A stretch of 63,853 bases of DNA from an uncultured Collinsella sp. (GCA_938005465.1 CALLNU010000028.1:1-63853); one strand, 5' to 3'; positions 34,894 to 46,130 are shown, counted from the first letter of the stretch. Notes: generated from the sequence alone by a model not told the origin. Translations and numbers: made by a program.

Positions 34894-35970
34894 TCAGCGC
34901 CCATACCACCGGCATCTCCATTCCTCAGCCAAATCGGCCCGTCGCGGAATACCCGCCAGCCTCATCTTCTCAACCAGCTTCCCCGGATTCTTGAGCTCAT
35001 CAAACGTAAACCGAAGCACCTTGTGTCCGAGCATTGTCAGATGGGACTCCCGCTGACGTTCTGCCACGAATGGGTCGATCGACTCCCGACCCTCGTCGTT
35101 CTGCAAGGCATACTTCCCCTTTCCGTCCAGCTCGCCAATCACGCACGTTCCGTCCTCGAGCCTCCAAAAATAATCAACGCGAAACACTTGGCTCGAATCG
35201 AGCGGATCACGAAACTCCACCTGCAGCTCCGGAACCGGAAAACCGTATGCAATAAAGAACGCTCGGAACCGAGACTCGCCGCCGTTTTCGGACAGCCCGT
35301 CCGCATACGACGCGATCACCTGCGCCCTGCGATACCCTCGCCTGCCCTCGCAATCGGCGCGGAGGCGCTCGCACAAATCCCCACGTGATACGCCTTTCGC
35401 CCGCAGTGCAGAATCGGCAATCGCCAACCCGTAGGAGAACGGCGCACGCAGCAAGCAATCCTCCACCGTGCGCCAAAACGACGTCACCCGCACGCCATCA
35501 ACACGCTCGAGCGCGCCCGCCATCTGTGGACGCAACAACCTGCACCCGCTGCTCAACGTCACCGAACAACCCGTCTTAACAAGAAAACGCGGCCCAAGCA
35601 GATCATTCGGCACCTCCAGACCCCACAAAAGTGCCGCGTCATAACCCCAAAACGCCCAATCGGGATGAAACTCCGCAAGCCCTTTGATGGTACGCAGCGC
35701 TCGCTCCGCCGGCGTCAACGCATCCCAATCATGTTGAAAACAGAACAAATACGGCTCGGGCTCCGCAATATCATCGGTTCCCACATGACGCCGCAGCCAC
35801 ATGAGCTCGGTATTGTCATGCGTTGCGAGCAGCGTACCTTGCTCGGTCGCCTCCGTGAGCCGCGCGAGCATCCTGTTCCGCGCCAACGTGTTGCGAGTCG
35901 CATGTTTGTGTTTGAGAACGGTATTAGACACTTTCATCACCACCACGTCAGACAAATGGACCATCGTCAC
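34894..35970 (-). CDS. AbiEi/DUF559-like protein (candidate nuclease or antitoxin)
   Basis: A 358-residue protein. The layout recalls the actinobacterial AbiEi-like family: an N-terminal region with LTPAERALRTIKGLAEFHPDWAFWGYDAALLWGLEVP, then a C-terminal Vsr/DUF559-type fold, RVDYFWRLEDGT, VIGELDGKGKYA and HLTMLGHKVLRFTFDEL. The Asp in RVDY and the ELDGK motif look like the PD-(D/E)xK active site, so DNA cleavage is possible. The GTG at 35970 is chosen because GGAGG lies five bases before it; an ATG at 35964 is the alternative. It stops with TGA, rare here. Hairpin clusters flank it on both sides. No partner toxin is seen. Confidence 0.65.
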   Translation of the reverse strand: MTMVHLSDVVVMKVSNTVLKHKHATRNTLARNRMLARLTEATEQGTLLATHDNTELMWLRRHVGTDDIAEPEPYLFCFQHDWDALTPAERALRTIKGLAEFHPDWAFWGYDAALLWGLEVPNDLLGPRFLVKTGCSVTLSSGCRLLRPQMAGALERVDGVRVTSFWRTVEDCLLRAPFSYGLAIADSALRAKGVSRGDLCERLRADCEGRRGYRRAQVIASYADGLSENGGESRFRAFFIAYGFPVPELQVEFRDPLDSSQVFRVDYFWRLEDGTCVIGELDGKGKYALQNDEGRESIDPFVAERQRESHLTMLGHKVLRFTFDELKNPGKLVEKMRLAGIPRRADLAEEWRCRWYGR

Positions 35971-35990
35971 CGTTGCCTCCGCTGACAAAT

Positions 35991-36289
35991 GTCTTGATCT
36001 GTAACAGGGAGACCGATTTTTAGCCGCTAGATGTTACAGATCGAGATCTTTCGACACCGCGTCCAACCTTTGTCTCAATTTGTAACAGGTAGGTCGAGTT
36101 TTGGCCTGTAGATGTTACAGATTGAGACATTCCCCCAACCAGGTGCCAAACGTCTCGATCTGTAACAGTTAGACGTTCTCCAGCCCCCCAAACGTTACAG
36201 ATTTAGACAAACCAGCGGCGCCCAAGCGTTCGTCTCAATCTGTAACAGGTAGACCGGTTTTTTGTCCCTAAACGTTACAGATTGAGACA
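35991..36289. repeat. Four-copy hairpin array, period 80-81
   Basis: Hairpins start at 35991, 36072, 36152 and 36232, each 57-58 bases with arms like GTCTCAATCTGTAACAGG and TGTTACAGATTGAGACA and a variable loop, separated by 22-24 unique bases. The array fills the 354-base gap between the AbiEi/DUF559-like gene and the next gene; nothing else is seen there. Confidence 0.9.
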
Positions 36290-36324
36290 AAGTCAGGGCA
36301 GCAGGGCGACACCAGCCACATCCC

Positions 36325-37032
36325 CTACTCCCACTCCTGCTCGTAGATGTTAAGCGACTTCACGTACCGCCCCTGGGCACCCATGATGTCGCGGACCAGG
36401 CGCAAGAAGAAGCTGATGCATGAGGTGTCGAAGCCATCTTCCAGGTCTTCTGGATGAACGGCGCCAGGCCCGTCGACCGCCGTGTCACTCAGGCGTGCGA
36501 TGTCATACAGATAGAGTTGTCCCGCCGTCAGCCAGACATCGTCGACGCAGGCGAGGCGCACCGCAATCGCTCCGTCGCTCCAATGCTCCTTTTGCACGAT
36601 ATGTGGGTCGTAGACATCAAAACGACGGTCGGTGCGCGTGTCACGCAGCGCAACCATACCAGTCGCAGGATCCTTGTCCAAAATGCCAAAGCGAGAGAAA
36701 TAGTGCGTGTCGCGTACCTGTTCGAGCCGTCTGAGCGAAGCAGGCGAAAGCGACGCCGGCGGCTCGTCAACATACAGCTCAAGCAGCGTCTTGCCATGGC
36801 AATAGGGACGCTCGAACAGCAGCCAATCGGTAAATGCCATGTTATAGGCCATGATTTCGTTTTGCGAAGGCTCCTCGCAATAGCTGAGCCATGGATCGAC
36901 TATCACTTCGAACTGTGTGCGCGCCGACTCCAAAAACTGAAACTTGCGCAGCATCCAAAACTGAGCCATGTCGGCAATATCGTTACCGACGGCCTCGGTC
37001 AGACGTCCCCGGTCCAAAACATGATCAGCCAT
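36325..37032 (-). CDS. Conserved protein of unknown function
   Basis: A 235-residue soluble protein that I do not recognise. It is Asp/Tyr/Trp-rich, with phrases such as DIADMAQFWMLRKFQFL, FTDWLLFERPYCHGKTLLE and YDPHIVQKEHWSDGAIAVRL, and has no membrane segment or signal peptide. The ATG at 37032 has GAGGAGG six bases upstream, so it is a real gene. It lies between a hairpin array and a 352-base spacer. Codon use matches the core genes and it stops with TAG. No function is proposed. Confidence 0.75.
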   Translation of the reverse strand: MADHVLDRGRLTEAVGNDIADMAQFWMLRKFQFLESARTQFEVIVDPWLSYCEEPSQNEIMAYNMAFTDWLLFERPYCHGKTLLELYVDEPPASLSPASLRRLEQVRDTHYFSRFGILDKDPATGMVALRDTRTDRRFDVYDPHIVQKEHWSDGAIAVRLACVDDVWLTAGQLYLYDIARLSDTAVDGPGAVHPEDLEDGFDTSCISFFLRLVRDIMGAQGRYVKSLNIYEQEWE

Positions 37033-37321
37033 GACATCCTCCTCAAACTGATGAACCTCAATTTGAGCTTACGAGGAGGGTGGGCTGCCACTGTCAGCAC
37101 GGACAAAATAGGCCTCCGGCTGCAAACCAGATGCTGACCAAACACTTGACTAAAAGCTTGACCGAAAATGCGCACCGCAACAAAATCGCAGGTAAACATA
37201 GACGGCCAACCCGTCCTTTTGAGCCAGATACCCACAGCCACCACAGAAACAACAGGTGACCACAGCCCAAGAAGTCGACAAATGAACACCCGTACGTCGA
37301 CAAACGAGCAAATCGCTCGCA

Positions 37322-37373
37322 AAGAACGTCCAACGACTAGACAAAAAAATGACTAGTCATTGGGGACGTTCTT
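37322..37373. repeat. Palindrome AAGAACGTCC...GGACGTTCTT
   Basis: AAGAACGTCCAACGACTAG pairs with CTAGTCATTGGGGACGTTCTT. It shares its GGGGACGTTC core with 14875-14932. It lies 12 bases after the gltD stop; the rest of the 37033-37384 gap shows nothing recognisable. Confidence 0.7.
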
Positions 37374-37384
37374 AAATGACTACC

Positions 37385-38866
<1,482 letters not shown>

Positions 38867-38871
38867 GGCAC

Positions 38872-41800
38872 TTACGCCTCCTTCTTGGTCGAAGCAACAG
38901 AGCTGGCGGTGGCGGGCGCAGCGCCAGCGACACCGCCCGCAACATCGAAGCGAGCAACATCCGCGTCACTCGCGCGATCGGTCACGATGTCAAACGCCAG
39001 CTCCTCGGCCTGCGCATGCGTCTTGCCCACAGCCTCGGCCGCAGCGACAATCGCCAGCACGCGCTCGTACTCGGTTGGAATGACCTTCACAAAGTGCTTG
39101 CTCATCGTCTCAAAGCTGTAGAGCAGCTTAATACCGCGCGGGCTCTGCGTCGCGTCCACGTGCTCCTGGATGAGCTCGCGAATCTGCGCCAGCTCGCCGG
39201 CCGTCGGGGCCTTGAGCTCCACGCTCTCGTGGTTCACGCGAGCACTGAGCGTGCCGTACTGATCAAAGACATAGGCCACGCCGCCTGTCATGCCGGCGGC
39301 AAAATTCTGCCCGACTTCGCCCAAGATGAGCGCCAGACCTCCCGTCATGTACTCGCAGCCATGGTTGCCGCAGCCCTCGACCACCACCGTGGCACCGGAG
39401 TTGCGTACGCCAAAGCGCTGGCCGGCCAGGCCGTTAATGAAGCCGCGACCGCTCGTGGCGCCAAAGAACGCAACGTTGCCCACGATGATGTTCTCGTCGA
39501 ACTTGTAGGTCGCATGCGGGTTGGGGCGCACCGACACCTCGCCGCCCGAAAGGCCCTTGCCAAAGTAGTCGTTGGCGTCGCCGCACACGTTGAGCGTAAT
39601 GCCGCGCGGCAGGAAAGCGCCAAAGCTCTGACCGGCCGAACCATCGCAATCGATGGTGATGGAGCCGGCGGGCAGGCCCTCGGGATGCGCCTTGGTCACC
39701 GCGTTGCCCAAGATGGTGCCCACGCAACGGTTGACGTTGGCGATATCGGCGCGAAAGCGAATCGGGCGCAGGTGCGCACGGGCATCGGCCGTATAGGGCA
39801 CAAACAGCGTGGAGTCGAGCGTCTTGTCGAGCTCGCTGTCCGCAGCCATCTGGGGCAGGAAGTGACGGCCGTCGGCGCCCGGGATGTGGGCACCAAACTC
39901 ACAGGTCGCGCTTGCCAGCACGGGCGACAGATCGAGCAGGTTGGCCTTGCGGTTGCCCGGGACCTCGATCTGGCGCAGGCACTCGGGATGGCCGACCATC
40001 TCGTCGACGGTGCGGAAGCCCAGGCTCGCCATGACCTCGCGCAGCTGCTCGGCAACAAAGAGCATAAAGTGCTCGACGTGCTCTGGCTTGCCGCGGAAGC
40101 CGCGACGCAGGCGGCAGTTTTGCGTAGCGATGCCGGCGGGGCAGGTATCCTGCTGGCAGTCGCGCTGCATGAGGCAGCCCATCGAGATGAGCGGCATGGT
40201 CGCAAAGCCAAACTCCTCGGCACCCAGCAGGCAGGCGACGGCAACATCGGTGCCGTCCATGAGTTTGCCGTCGGCCTCGAGCACCACGCGCGAGCGCAGG
40301 CCGTTTTGCAGCAGCGTCTGCTGGGCCTCGGCAAGGCCAAGCTCCAGCGGCAGGCCCGCATGCCAGATGGAATCGCGCGCCGCGGCACCCGAGCCGCCGT
40401 TATGGCCGCTGATCAAGATCTTGTCGGCAGCGCCCTTGGCCACACCGGTGGCGATGGTGCCGACACCGGCCTCGCTGACCAGCTTGACCGACACGCGTGC
40501 GCCGGGGTTGGCGTTCTTAAGGTCAAAGATCAGCTCTGCCAGGTCCTCGATAGAGTAAATATCGTGGTGCGGCGGGGGCGAGATCAGGCCGATGCCGGGC
40601 GTGGACTGACGGACCTCGGCGATCCAGGGGTAGACCTTCTTGCCGGGCAGGTGGCCGCCCTCGCCGGGCTTGGCGCCCTGGGCCATCTTGATCTGAATCT
40701 CGAAGGCGCTGCACAGGTAGCGGCTCGTCACGCCAAAGCGCGCGCTTGCCACCTGCTTGATGGCGGAGTTCTTGGAGTCACCGTTAGCCAGCGGGGTCTC
40801 GCGGCGCGGATCCTCGCCGCCCTCGCCGGAGTTGGAACGGCCGTGCAGGCGGTTCATGGCAATGGCCATGCACTCGTGTGCCTCTTTGCTGATGGAACCG
40901 TACGACATGGCGCCGGTGTTAAAGCGGCGGACGATGTTGAGCGCGGGCTCCACCTCGTCGAGCGAAACCGGCGTGCGACCGTTGGCATTAAAGTCCAGCA
41001 GGTCACGCAGACGCACGGCACGGCCGGTGCGGTGCAGGCGGGCGCTGTACTCCTTAAAGGTGTCGTAGCTGTCCTCGCGGCAGGCGGTCTGCAGCAGGTA
41101 GACGGTCTGCGGGTCGATAAGGTGATCCTCGCCGCCGAGCGGGCGCCACTTGGTCAGACCCAGCGTGGGCAGCTGATCGGGAGCCGGGCTCTTAAGGATA
41201 GCGAGCGCGGCGTCGTAGCGCTCATTCTGCTCGCGCTCGACGTCCTCGACACCCATACCGCCCACACGGCTCACCGTGCCGGCGAAGTACGCGTTGACAA
41301 ACTCCGGAGTGAAGCCCACGGCCTCGAAGATCTGCGCGGAGTGGTAGCTCTGCACCGTGGAGATGCCCATCTTGGACATGATGGAGACGATGCCGGCGGT
41401 CGCAGCCTTGTTGTAGTTGGCGATGCCCTGCTCGGCCGTCACGTCCAGGTCGCCGCGTGACGCCAGATTGCGGATGCACGCATGCGCGTTGTACGGATAG
41501 ATGCCGCTCGCGGAGTAGCCCACCAGTGCCGCAAAGTCGTGCGGAGACACGGCGTCGCCGCACTCCACCACGATGTCGGCAAAGGTACGCACGCCGGCGC
41601 GGATCAGGTGGTTGTGCACGCAGCCCACGGCGAGCAGCGACGGCACGGGCACCTCACCCGCCCCGGCGCGATCGCTCAGCACCACGATGTTCACGCCGTC
41701 GCGGACCGCAGTCTCGACGTCCTCGGCAAGCTGCTTGAGCGCAGCCTGCAGCGCGCCCTCGCCGGCATCGCGACGGTAGACGGCACGGAAGCGACGGGTC

Positions 41801-43569
41801 TTAAAGCCCACACGGTCGATGGCACAGATACGCTCGAACTCCTCCTCGTTGAGCAACGGGCGCTCCAAGCGCACCAGCTGGCAGGCCGTGCGGGAGTCCT
41901 CGAGCAGGTTGCCGTGGTTGCCCAGGTAGAGCGTGGTCGAGGTGACCATATGCTCGCGCAGGGCATCGATCGGCGGATTCGTGACCTGGGCGAACAGCTG
42001 ATAGAAGTAGTCGAAGAACGAACGCGTCTTTTTGGACAGGCAGGCCAGCGGCGCGTCGATGCCCATCGAGGCGAGCGGGGCCTTACCCTGCTGGGCCATG
42101 GGACGCACGACCTCGTCGACGTCATCCCAGTGGTAGCCGAGCTTGGCCATTCGCACGGCGGCGGACACCTCGGCGTCCTCGGCGGGCGCTGCCGCAACGG
42201 GCTCATCGAGCGCGTCAACGGTCAGCGTCTCCTCGGCAATCCAGTCGCGGTAGGGCTTTTCCTTGGCAAAGCGGGCACGCAGCTCGTCGTTGTAGATGAC
42301 GCGCCCGCGGGCAAAATCGACCTCGAGCATCTGGCCCGGTCCCAGACAGCCGCTCGTCAGGATGTTCTCGGGGCTCACCTCGATGGTGCCCACCTCGCTC
42401 GCCAGCATAAAGCGGCCGTCGCGCGTCACATAGTAGCGGGCGGGACGCAGGCCGTTGCGGTCGAGGGCAGCGCCCAGCGTGCGACCGTCGGTAAAGGCGA
42501 TGGCGGCCGGACCGTCCCACGGCTCCATGAGCATGGACTGGTAAGCGTCGTAGGCGCGGCGCTCCTCACTCAGGCTGTCGTTGTGATCCCACGGCTCGGG
42601 CAGCAACATGGACGCGGCACGCGTGAGCGGGCGACCGTTCATGACCAGGAACTCAAGCACGTTGTCCAGAATCGCGGAGTCGGAACCCTCGCGGTTGATG
42701 ATGGGCATCACGCGCTCAAGATCGTGCTGCAGCACGGGGCTGTACAGGTTGGGCTCGCGGGCGCGAATCCAGTTGACGTTGCCCTTGAGGGTGTTGATCT
42801 CGCCGTTATGGATGATAAAGCGGTTGGGGTGCGCGCGCTCCCAGCTGGGCGTGGTGTTGGTGGAGTAGCGCGAGTGAACGAGCGCCACGGCCGTCTTGAC
42901 GGCGGCGTCGTTGAGATCGATGAAGAAACGGCGCATCTGCGTGGCGACCAGCATGCCCTTGTACACGATAGTGCGCGAGCTCATGGAGCACACGTAGAAG
43001 ATCTTGCCGCGCAGGGCAAACTCGGCGTCGGCCTTTTTCTCGATGGTGCGGCGACACACGTACAGGCGACGCTCGAAGGCGTCACCTGCCGGCGTGTCGT
43101 CCGGACGGCCCAGGAAGGCCTGCAGGATAGTGGGCATGCAGGCGCGGGCCGTCTCGCCCAGGTCGTGCGGGTCGACCGGCACCTCGCGCCAAAAGAGCAG
43201 CGGCACGCCGGCCTCGGCGCAACCCTCCTCAAACACGCGGCGGGCATCCTCTACGCCTTTGTCGTCCTGCGGGAAGAACAGCATGGCCACGCCATAGTCG
43301 CCCTCTGCCGGCAGAATCTGGCCGCACTTCTGAGCCTCTTTACGGAAAAAGTGATGCGGAACCTGGAACAGGATGCCAGCGCCGTCGCCGGTGTTCTTCT
43401 CGAGTCCCGTGCCGCCGCGGTGCTCCAAGTTGACCAGAATGGACAGTGCATCGTCCAGAATCTGGTGATGGCGCTCACCGTTGATATCGGCAAGCGCGCC
43501 GATGCCACATGCATCGTGGTCGAATTCGGGGCGATAAAGGCCCTGCTGCTGAGCGGAATCTGCCTGCAT
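38872..43569 (-). CDS. gltB: Glutamate synthase large subunit
   Basis: A 1565-residue glutamate synthase. Domains in order: the class II glutaminase, whose nucleophile is Cys21 in HDACGIGA (revealed after propeptide cleavage); a central domain; the FMN-binding synthase barrel with SGEGGEDPRR, GAKPGEGGHLPGKKV and SPPPHHDIYSIEDL and the 3Fe-4S Cys set MGCLMQRDCQQDTCPAGIA; and the C-terminal beta-helix. Length is typical. AGGAGAGG lies before the ATG at 43569. It runs into gltD. Single ammonium-assimilation operon. It stops with TAA. Confidence 0.97.
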   Translation of the reverse strand: MQADSAQQQGLYRPEFDHDACGIGALADINGERHHQILDDALSILVNLEHRGGTGLEKNTGDGAGILFQVPHHFFRKEAQKCGQILPAEGDYGVAMLFFPQDDKGVEDARRVFEEGCAEAGVPLLFWREVPVDPHDLGETARACMPTILQAFLGRPDDTPAGDAFERRLYVCRRTIEKKADAEFALRGKIFYVCSMSSRTIVYKGMLVATQMRRFFIDLNDAAVKTAVALVHSRYSTNTTPSWERAHPNRFIIHNGEINTLKGNVNWIRAREPNLYSPVLQHDLERVMPIINREGSDSAILDNVLEFLVMNGRPLTRAASMLLPEPWDHNDSLSEERRAYDAYQSMLMEPWDGPAAIAFTDGRTLGAALDRNGLRPARYYVTRDGRFMLASEVGTIEVSPENILTSGCLGPGQMLEVDFARGRVIYNDELRARFAKEKPYRDWIAEETLTVDALDEPVAAAPAEDAEVSAAVRMAKLGYHWDDVDEVVRPMAQQGKAPLASMGIDAPLACLSKKTRSFFDYFYQLFAQVTNPPIDALREHMVTSTTLYLGNHGNLLEDSRTACQLVRLERPLLNEEEFERICAIDRVGFKTRRFRAVYRRDAGEGALQAALKQLAEDVETAVRDGVNIVVLSDRAGAGEVPVPSLLAVGCVHNHLIRAGVRTFADIVVECGDAVSPHDFAALVGYSASGIYPYNAHACIRNLASRGDLDVTAEQGIANYNKAATAGIVSIMSKMGISTVQSYHSAQIFEAVGFTPEFVNAYFAGTVSRVGGMGVEDVEREQNERYDAALAILKSPAPDQLPTLGLTKWRPLGGEDHLIDPQTVYLLQTACREDSYDTFKEYSARLHRTGRAVRLRDLLDFNANGRTPVSLDEVEPALNIVRRFNTGAMSYGSISKEAHECMAIAMNRLHGRSNSGEGGEDPRRETPLANGDSKNSAIKQVASARFGVTSRYLCSAFEIQIKMAQGAKPGEGGHLPGKKVYPWIAEVRQSTPGIGLISPPPHHDIYSIEDLAELIFDLKNANPGARVSVKLVSEAGVGTIATGVAKGAADKILISGHNGGSGAAARDSIWHAGLPLELGLAEAQQTLLQNGLRSRVVLEADGKLMDGTDVAVACLLGAEEFGFATMPLISMGCLMQRDCQQDTCPAGIATQNCRLRRGFRGKPEHVEHFMLFVAEQLREVMASLGFRTVDEMVGHPECLRQIEVPGNRKANLLDLSPVLASATCEFGAHIPGADGRHFLPQMAADSELDKTLDSTLFVPYTADARAHLRPIRFRADIANVNRCVGTILGNAVTKAHPEGLPAGSITIDCDGSAGQSFGAFLPRGITLNVCGDANDYFGKGLSGGEVSVRPNPHATYKFDENIIVGNVAFFGATSGRGFINGLAGQRFGVRNSGATVVVEGCGNHGCEYMTGGLALILGEVGQNFAAGMTGGVAYVFDQYGTLSARVNHESVELKAPTAGELAQIRELIQEHVDATQSPRGIKLLYSFETMSKHFVKVIPTEYERVLAIVAAAEAVGKTHAQAEELAFDIVTDRASDADVARFDVAGGVAGAAPATASSVASTKKEA

Positions 43570-43704
43570 CGCGATCCTCTCCTAGATATTTAGACAGTCA
43601 GTTGAACAGGCATACTAGGAGCATCGCCGGCCCGTTGTGTTTCCCGCCCGTTTCGAAACAATCGCGTAACGCGCGCGGGACATCTACGTCTTGCCATCAA
43701 ACGC

Positions 43705-43757
43705 GTACATCAGCCTCCAAACATGTCAAAAAACGACATCTTTGGAGGCTGACGTAC
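43705..43757. repeat. Palindrome GTACATCAGCCTCCAAA...
   Basis: GTACATCAGCCTCCAAACATGTC is mirrored by GACATCTTTGGAGGCTGACGTAC around a seven-base loop. It lies in the 343-base gap between gltB and gpmA, together with the gpmA promoter and a half-copy of the TTGGTGCA palindrome near 43779. Confidence 0.65.
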
Positions 43758-43831
43758 ACCTTTTGGAGCAGAACAGCATGTCCCCAATGCACCAACCCAT
43801 CCCCGCTGGACCAATATTTTGTTAGTCGTGG

Positions 43832-43860
43832 TTAACTTTTTAGCCTAAAACGGGTATCCT
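43832..43860 (+). promoter_or_regulatory. gpmA promoter
   Basis: TTAACT at 43832-43837 and TATCCT at 43855-43860 are separated by 17 bases, about 50 bases before the gpmA start. Confidence 0.5.
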
Positions 43861-43912
43861 TTGCGGCGTCAAACAAACGGCACGCGTCCCGTGCCACATT
43901 AAGGAGGCCCCT

Positions 43913-44686
43913 ATGGCAAACCAGGCAGACCGGCAGACGATGCAACTCGTCCTTATCCGTCACGGAGAATCCGAGTGGAACAAGCTCAACCTGTTCACCG
44001 GCTGGACCGATGTCGAGCTCACCGACACGGGCCGCGAAGAGGCGGCGGCAGGCGGCCGCGCCCTCAAGGAAGCGGGCTTCGACTTTGACATCTGCTACAC
44101 CTCGCGCCTCAAGCGCGCGATCCACACCCTCAACATCGTGCTCGGCCAGATGGACCACGAATGGCTGCCCGTCATCAAATCCTGGAAGCTCAACGAGCGC
44201 CACTACGGCGCGCTGCAGGGTCTCAACAAGGCCGATGCCGCGGCGGAGCACGGCGACGAGCAGGTGCTCATCTGGCGCCGTTCCTTCGATGTCTGCCCGC
44301 CGGCGCTCGAGCCGGGCGACGGTCGCGACCCTCACACACAGGAGCAATACCGTGATGTCGCACCCGACCAGCTGCCCTATACCGAATGCCTCAAGGACAC
44401 GATAGCCCGCGCCTGGCCTTATTTCGAAGACGAGATTCGCCCCCAGATGCTCGCCGGCAAGCGCGTGCTCATCGCCGCACACGGCAACTCCCTGCGCTCA
44501 CTCGTCATGAAGCTCGAGCACCTCACGCCCGAGGAGATCCTCAAGGTCAACATCCCCACCGGCGTGCCGCTTGTCTACACCTTCGACACCGATTTCAACG
44601 TCCTCGACAAGCGCTACATCGGCGACCCAGTGACCATCGCCGCCAAGATTGACGCCGTGGCCAATCAGGGCAAAGCGCACAAGTAG
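43913..44686 (+). CDS. gpmA: 2,3-bisphosphoglycerate-dependent phosphoglycerate mutase
   Basis: A 257-residue glycolytic mutase exchanging 3- and 2-phosphoglycerate. The phosphohistidine motif is LIRHGESEWNKLNLFTGW, followed by RLKRAIHTLN, the ERHYGALQGLNK lid, and the second His in AAHGNSLRSL. The C-terminal NIPTGVPLVYTFD is also typical of dPGM. AAGGAGG lies seven bases before the ATG. It is preceded by a good promoter and followed 75 bases later by the Nramp gene. It stops with TAG. Confidence 0.96.
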   Translation: MANQADRQTMQLVLIRHGESEWNKLNLFTGWTDVELTDTGREEAAAGGRALKEAGFDFDICYTSRLKRAIHTLNIVLGQMDHEWLPVIKSWKLNERHYGALQGLNKADAAAEHGDEQVLIWRRSFDVCPPALEPGDGRDPHTQEQYRDVAPDQLPYTECLKDTIARAWPYFEDEIRPQMLAGKRVLIAAHGNSLRSLVMKLEHLTPEEILKVNIPTGVPLVYTFDTDFNVLDKRYIGDPVTIAAKIDAVANQGKAHK

Positions 44687-44761
44687 CCCCAACCCAAATC
44701 CGACGCGTGGCGCCGCACGGCCCAGATGCGACGTCACGCCGCCCATACGCAGGAGCGCACC

Positions 44762-46018
44762 ATGCTCAACCATCTCAAACAACACTTTGGCTCCCGACGC
44801 ACCGGTGGTCACGGAGGCCTAGACATTGCGCGGCACATCGGCCCCGGGCTGCTCGTAACCGTCGGCTTTATCGACCCGGGCAACTGGGCCTCCAATATGG
44901 CAGCGGGCTCGCAGTTTGGCTACACGCTGCTGTGGATCGTCACGCTGTCCACGATTATGCTCATTGTGCTGCAGCACAACGCGGCGCACCTGGGCATCGC
45001 CACGGGCGCCTGTCTTGCCGAGGCCACGACACGTTACCTCCCCCGCCTCGTCGGGCGTGCGATACTCGGCAGCGCATATCTAGCCACGATCGCCACCGCC
45101 ATGGCCGAGGTCCTGGGTGGTGCGATTGCCCTTCAAATGCTCTTTGGGCTGCCCGTGCGTGCGGGCTGCGCCATCGTGGCGGCAGTATCGATGGCGATGC
45201 TCATGACGAACTCCTACAAGCGCGCCGAGCGATGGATCATCGCCTTCGTAGGCGTGGTAGGACTCTCGTTTTTGGCCGAGCTTGCGCTGGTCAAGGTCGA
45301 CTGGCCGCAGGCCGCCGCAAGCTGGATCACACCCAGTATGCCCACCGGCTCGGCCGCGATTATCGTAAGTGTCCTAGGCGCGGTCGTTATGCCCCACAAC
45401 CTCTTCCTGCACTCTGAGGTCATCCAATCCATGCACTTCGAAGGCCAAGGCGAGCAAGTTATCGAAGAACGCCTGCGCTACGAGCTCTTCGACACGCTCT
45501 TTTCGATGGGCGTGGGCTGGGCAATCAACTCGGCCATGGTCATCCTGGCCGCAACGACCTTCTTTGCGCACGGTATGGTCGTAGACGACCTCGCCGTCGC
45601 AGCGGCCACGCTCTCCCCCATCTTAGGCCCGGCGAGCTCGACCATCTTTGCGGTAGCGCTGCTGTTCGCGGGACTATCGAGCAGCGTGACAGCGGGCATG
45701 GCGGCGGGAACCATCACCGCGGGCATGTTCGACGAGGAATATGACATCCACGACCGACATTCCTCGATCGGAGTGGCGGCCTGTTTCGTCGGCGCAGTGG
45801 CGGCGTGCCTGGTCGTCCCGAATCCTTTTGAGGGTCTCATTTGGAGTCAGGCGCTGCTGTCGCTTCAGCTGCCGATTACGGTCTTTGTGCTCATACGGCT
45901 CACCAGTTCACGCCGCGTCATGGGCAAATATGCCAATTCACGCCCGCTCAACGCGTTGCTCGTAGGGATCGGTGCCATCGTGACGATTCTCGACATCGTG
46001 CTGCTAACGGGAATGTAA
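44762..46018 (+). CDS. mntH: Nramp-family divalent metal transporter
   Basis: A 418-residue membrane protein of the Nramp/MntH family, importing Mn2+ or Fe2+ with protons. The metal site is visible as DPGNWASN in helix 1 (FIDPGNWAS) and GAVVMPHNLFLHSE in helix 6, the M-P-H-N form expected for transition-metal carriers. About eleven hydrophobic helices are present. AGGAG lies seven bases before the ATG at 44762. It may share the gpmA transcript. No regulator box (MntR, Fur) was found. It stops with TAA. The symbol is by family, not proven orthology. Confidence 0.88.
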   Translation: MLNHLKQHFGSRRTGGHGGLDIARHIGPGLLVTVGFIDPGNWASNMAAGSQFGYTLLWIVTLSTIMLIVLQHNAAHLGIATGACLAEATTRYLPRLVGRAILGSAYLATIATAMAEVLGGAIALQMLFGLPVRAGCAIVAAVSMAMLMTNSYKRAERWIIAFVGVVGLSFLAELALVKVDWPQAAASWITPSMPTGSAAIIVSVLGAVVMPHNLFLHSEVIQSMHFEGQGEQVIEERLRYELFDTLFSMGVGWAINSAMVILAATTFFAHGMVVDDLAVAAATLSPILGPASSTIFAVALLFAGLSSSVTAGMAAGTITAGMFDEEYDIHDRHSSIGVAACFVGAVAACLVVPNPFEGLIWSQALLSLQLPITVFVLIRLTSSRRVMGKYANSRPLNALLVGIGAIVTILDIVLLTGM

Positions 46019-46096
46019 TTGGGATGGCGTGGCTGTCCAGATATAACGTCTTAATCTGTAACACGTGAGACCGTTTTAAACCGTCAGATAAATCAA

Positions 46097-46130
46097 AAGG
46101 GTCCCGGCCGAGAATTCGACCGGGACCCTT
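46097..46130 (-). terminator. Terminator of the rubredoxin gene
   Basis: AAGGGTCCCGG pairs with CCGGGACCCTT, and the minus strand continues into TTTT. It lies about 40 bases after the rubredoxin stop and also faces the Nramp gene. A degenerate half of the GTCTCGATCTGTAACAG repeat lies at 46048-46062. Confidence 0.8.

Noticed and set aside
35991..36289. CRISPR array
   Set aside because: Units are hairpins of about 58 bases with variable loops and 22-24 base gaps; direct repeats are not identical, and no cas genes are present.
35991..36289. Integron attC array
   Set aside because: No gene cassettes lie between the hairpins, no tyrosine integrase is seen, and the core GTTRRRY pairing is not in the expected place.
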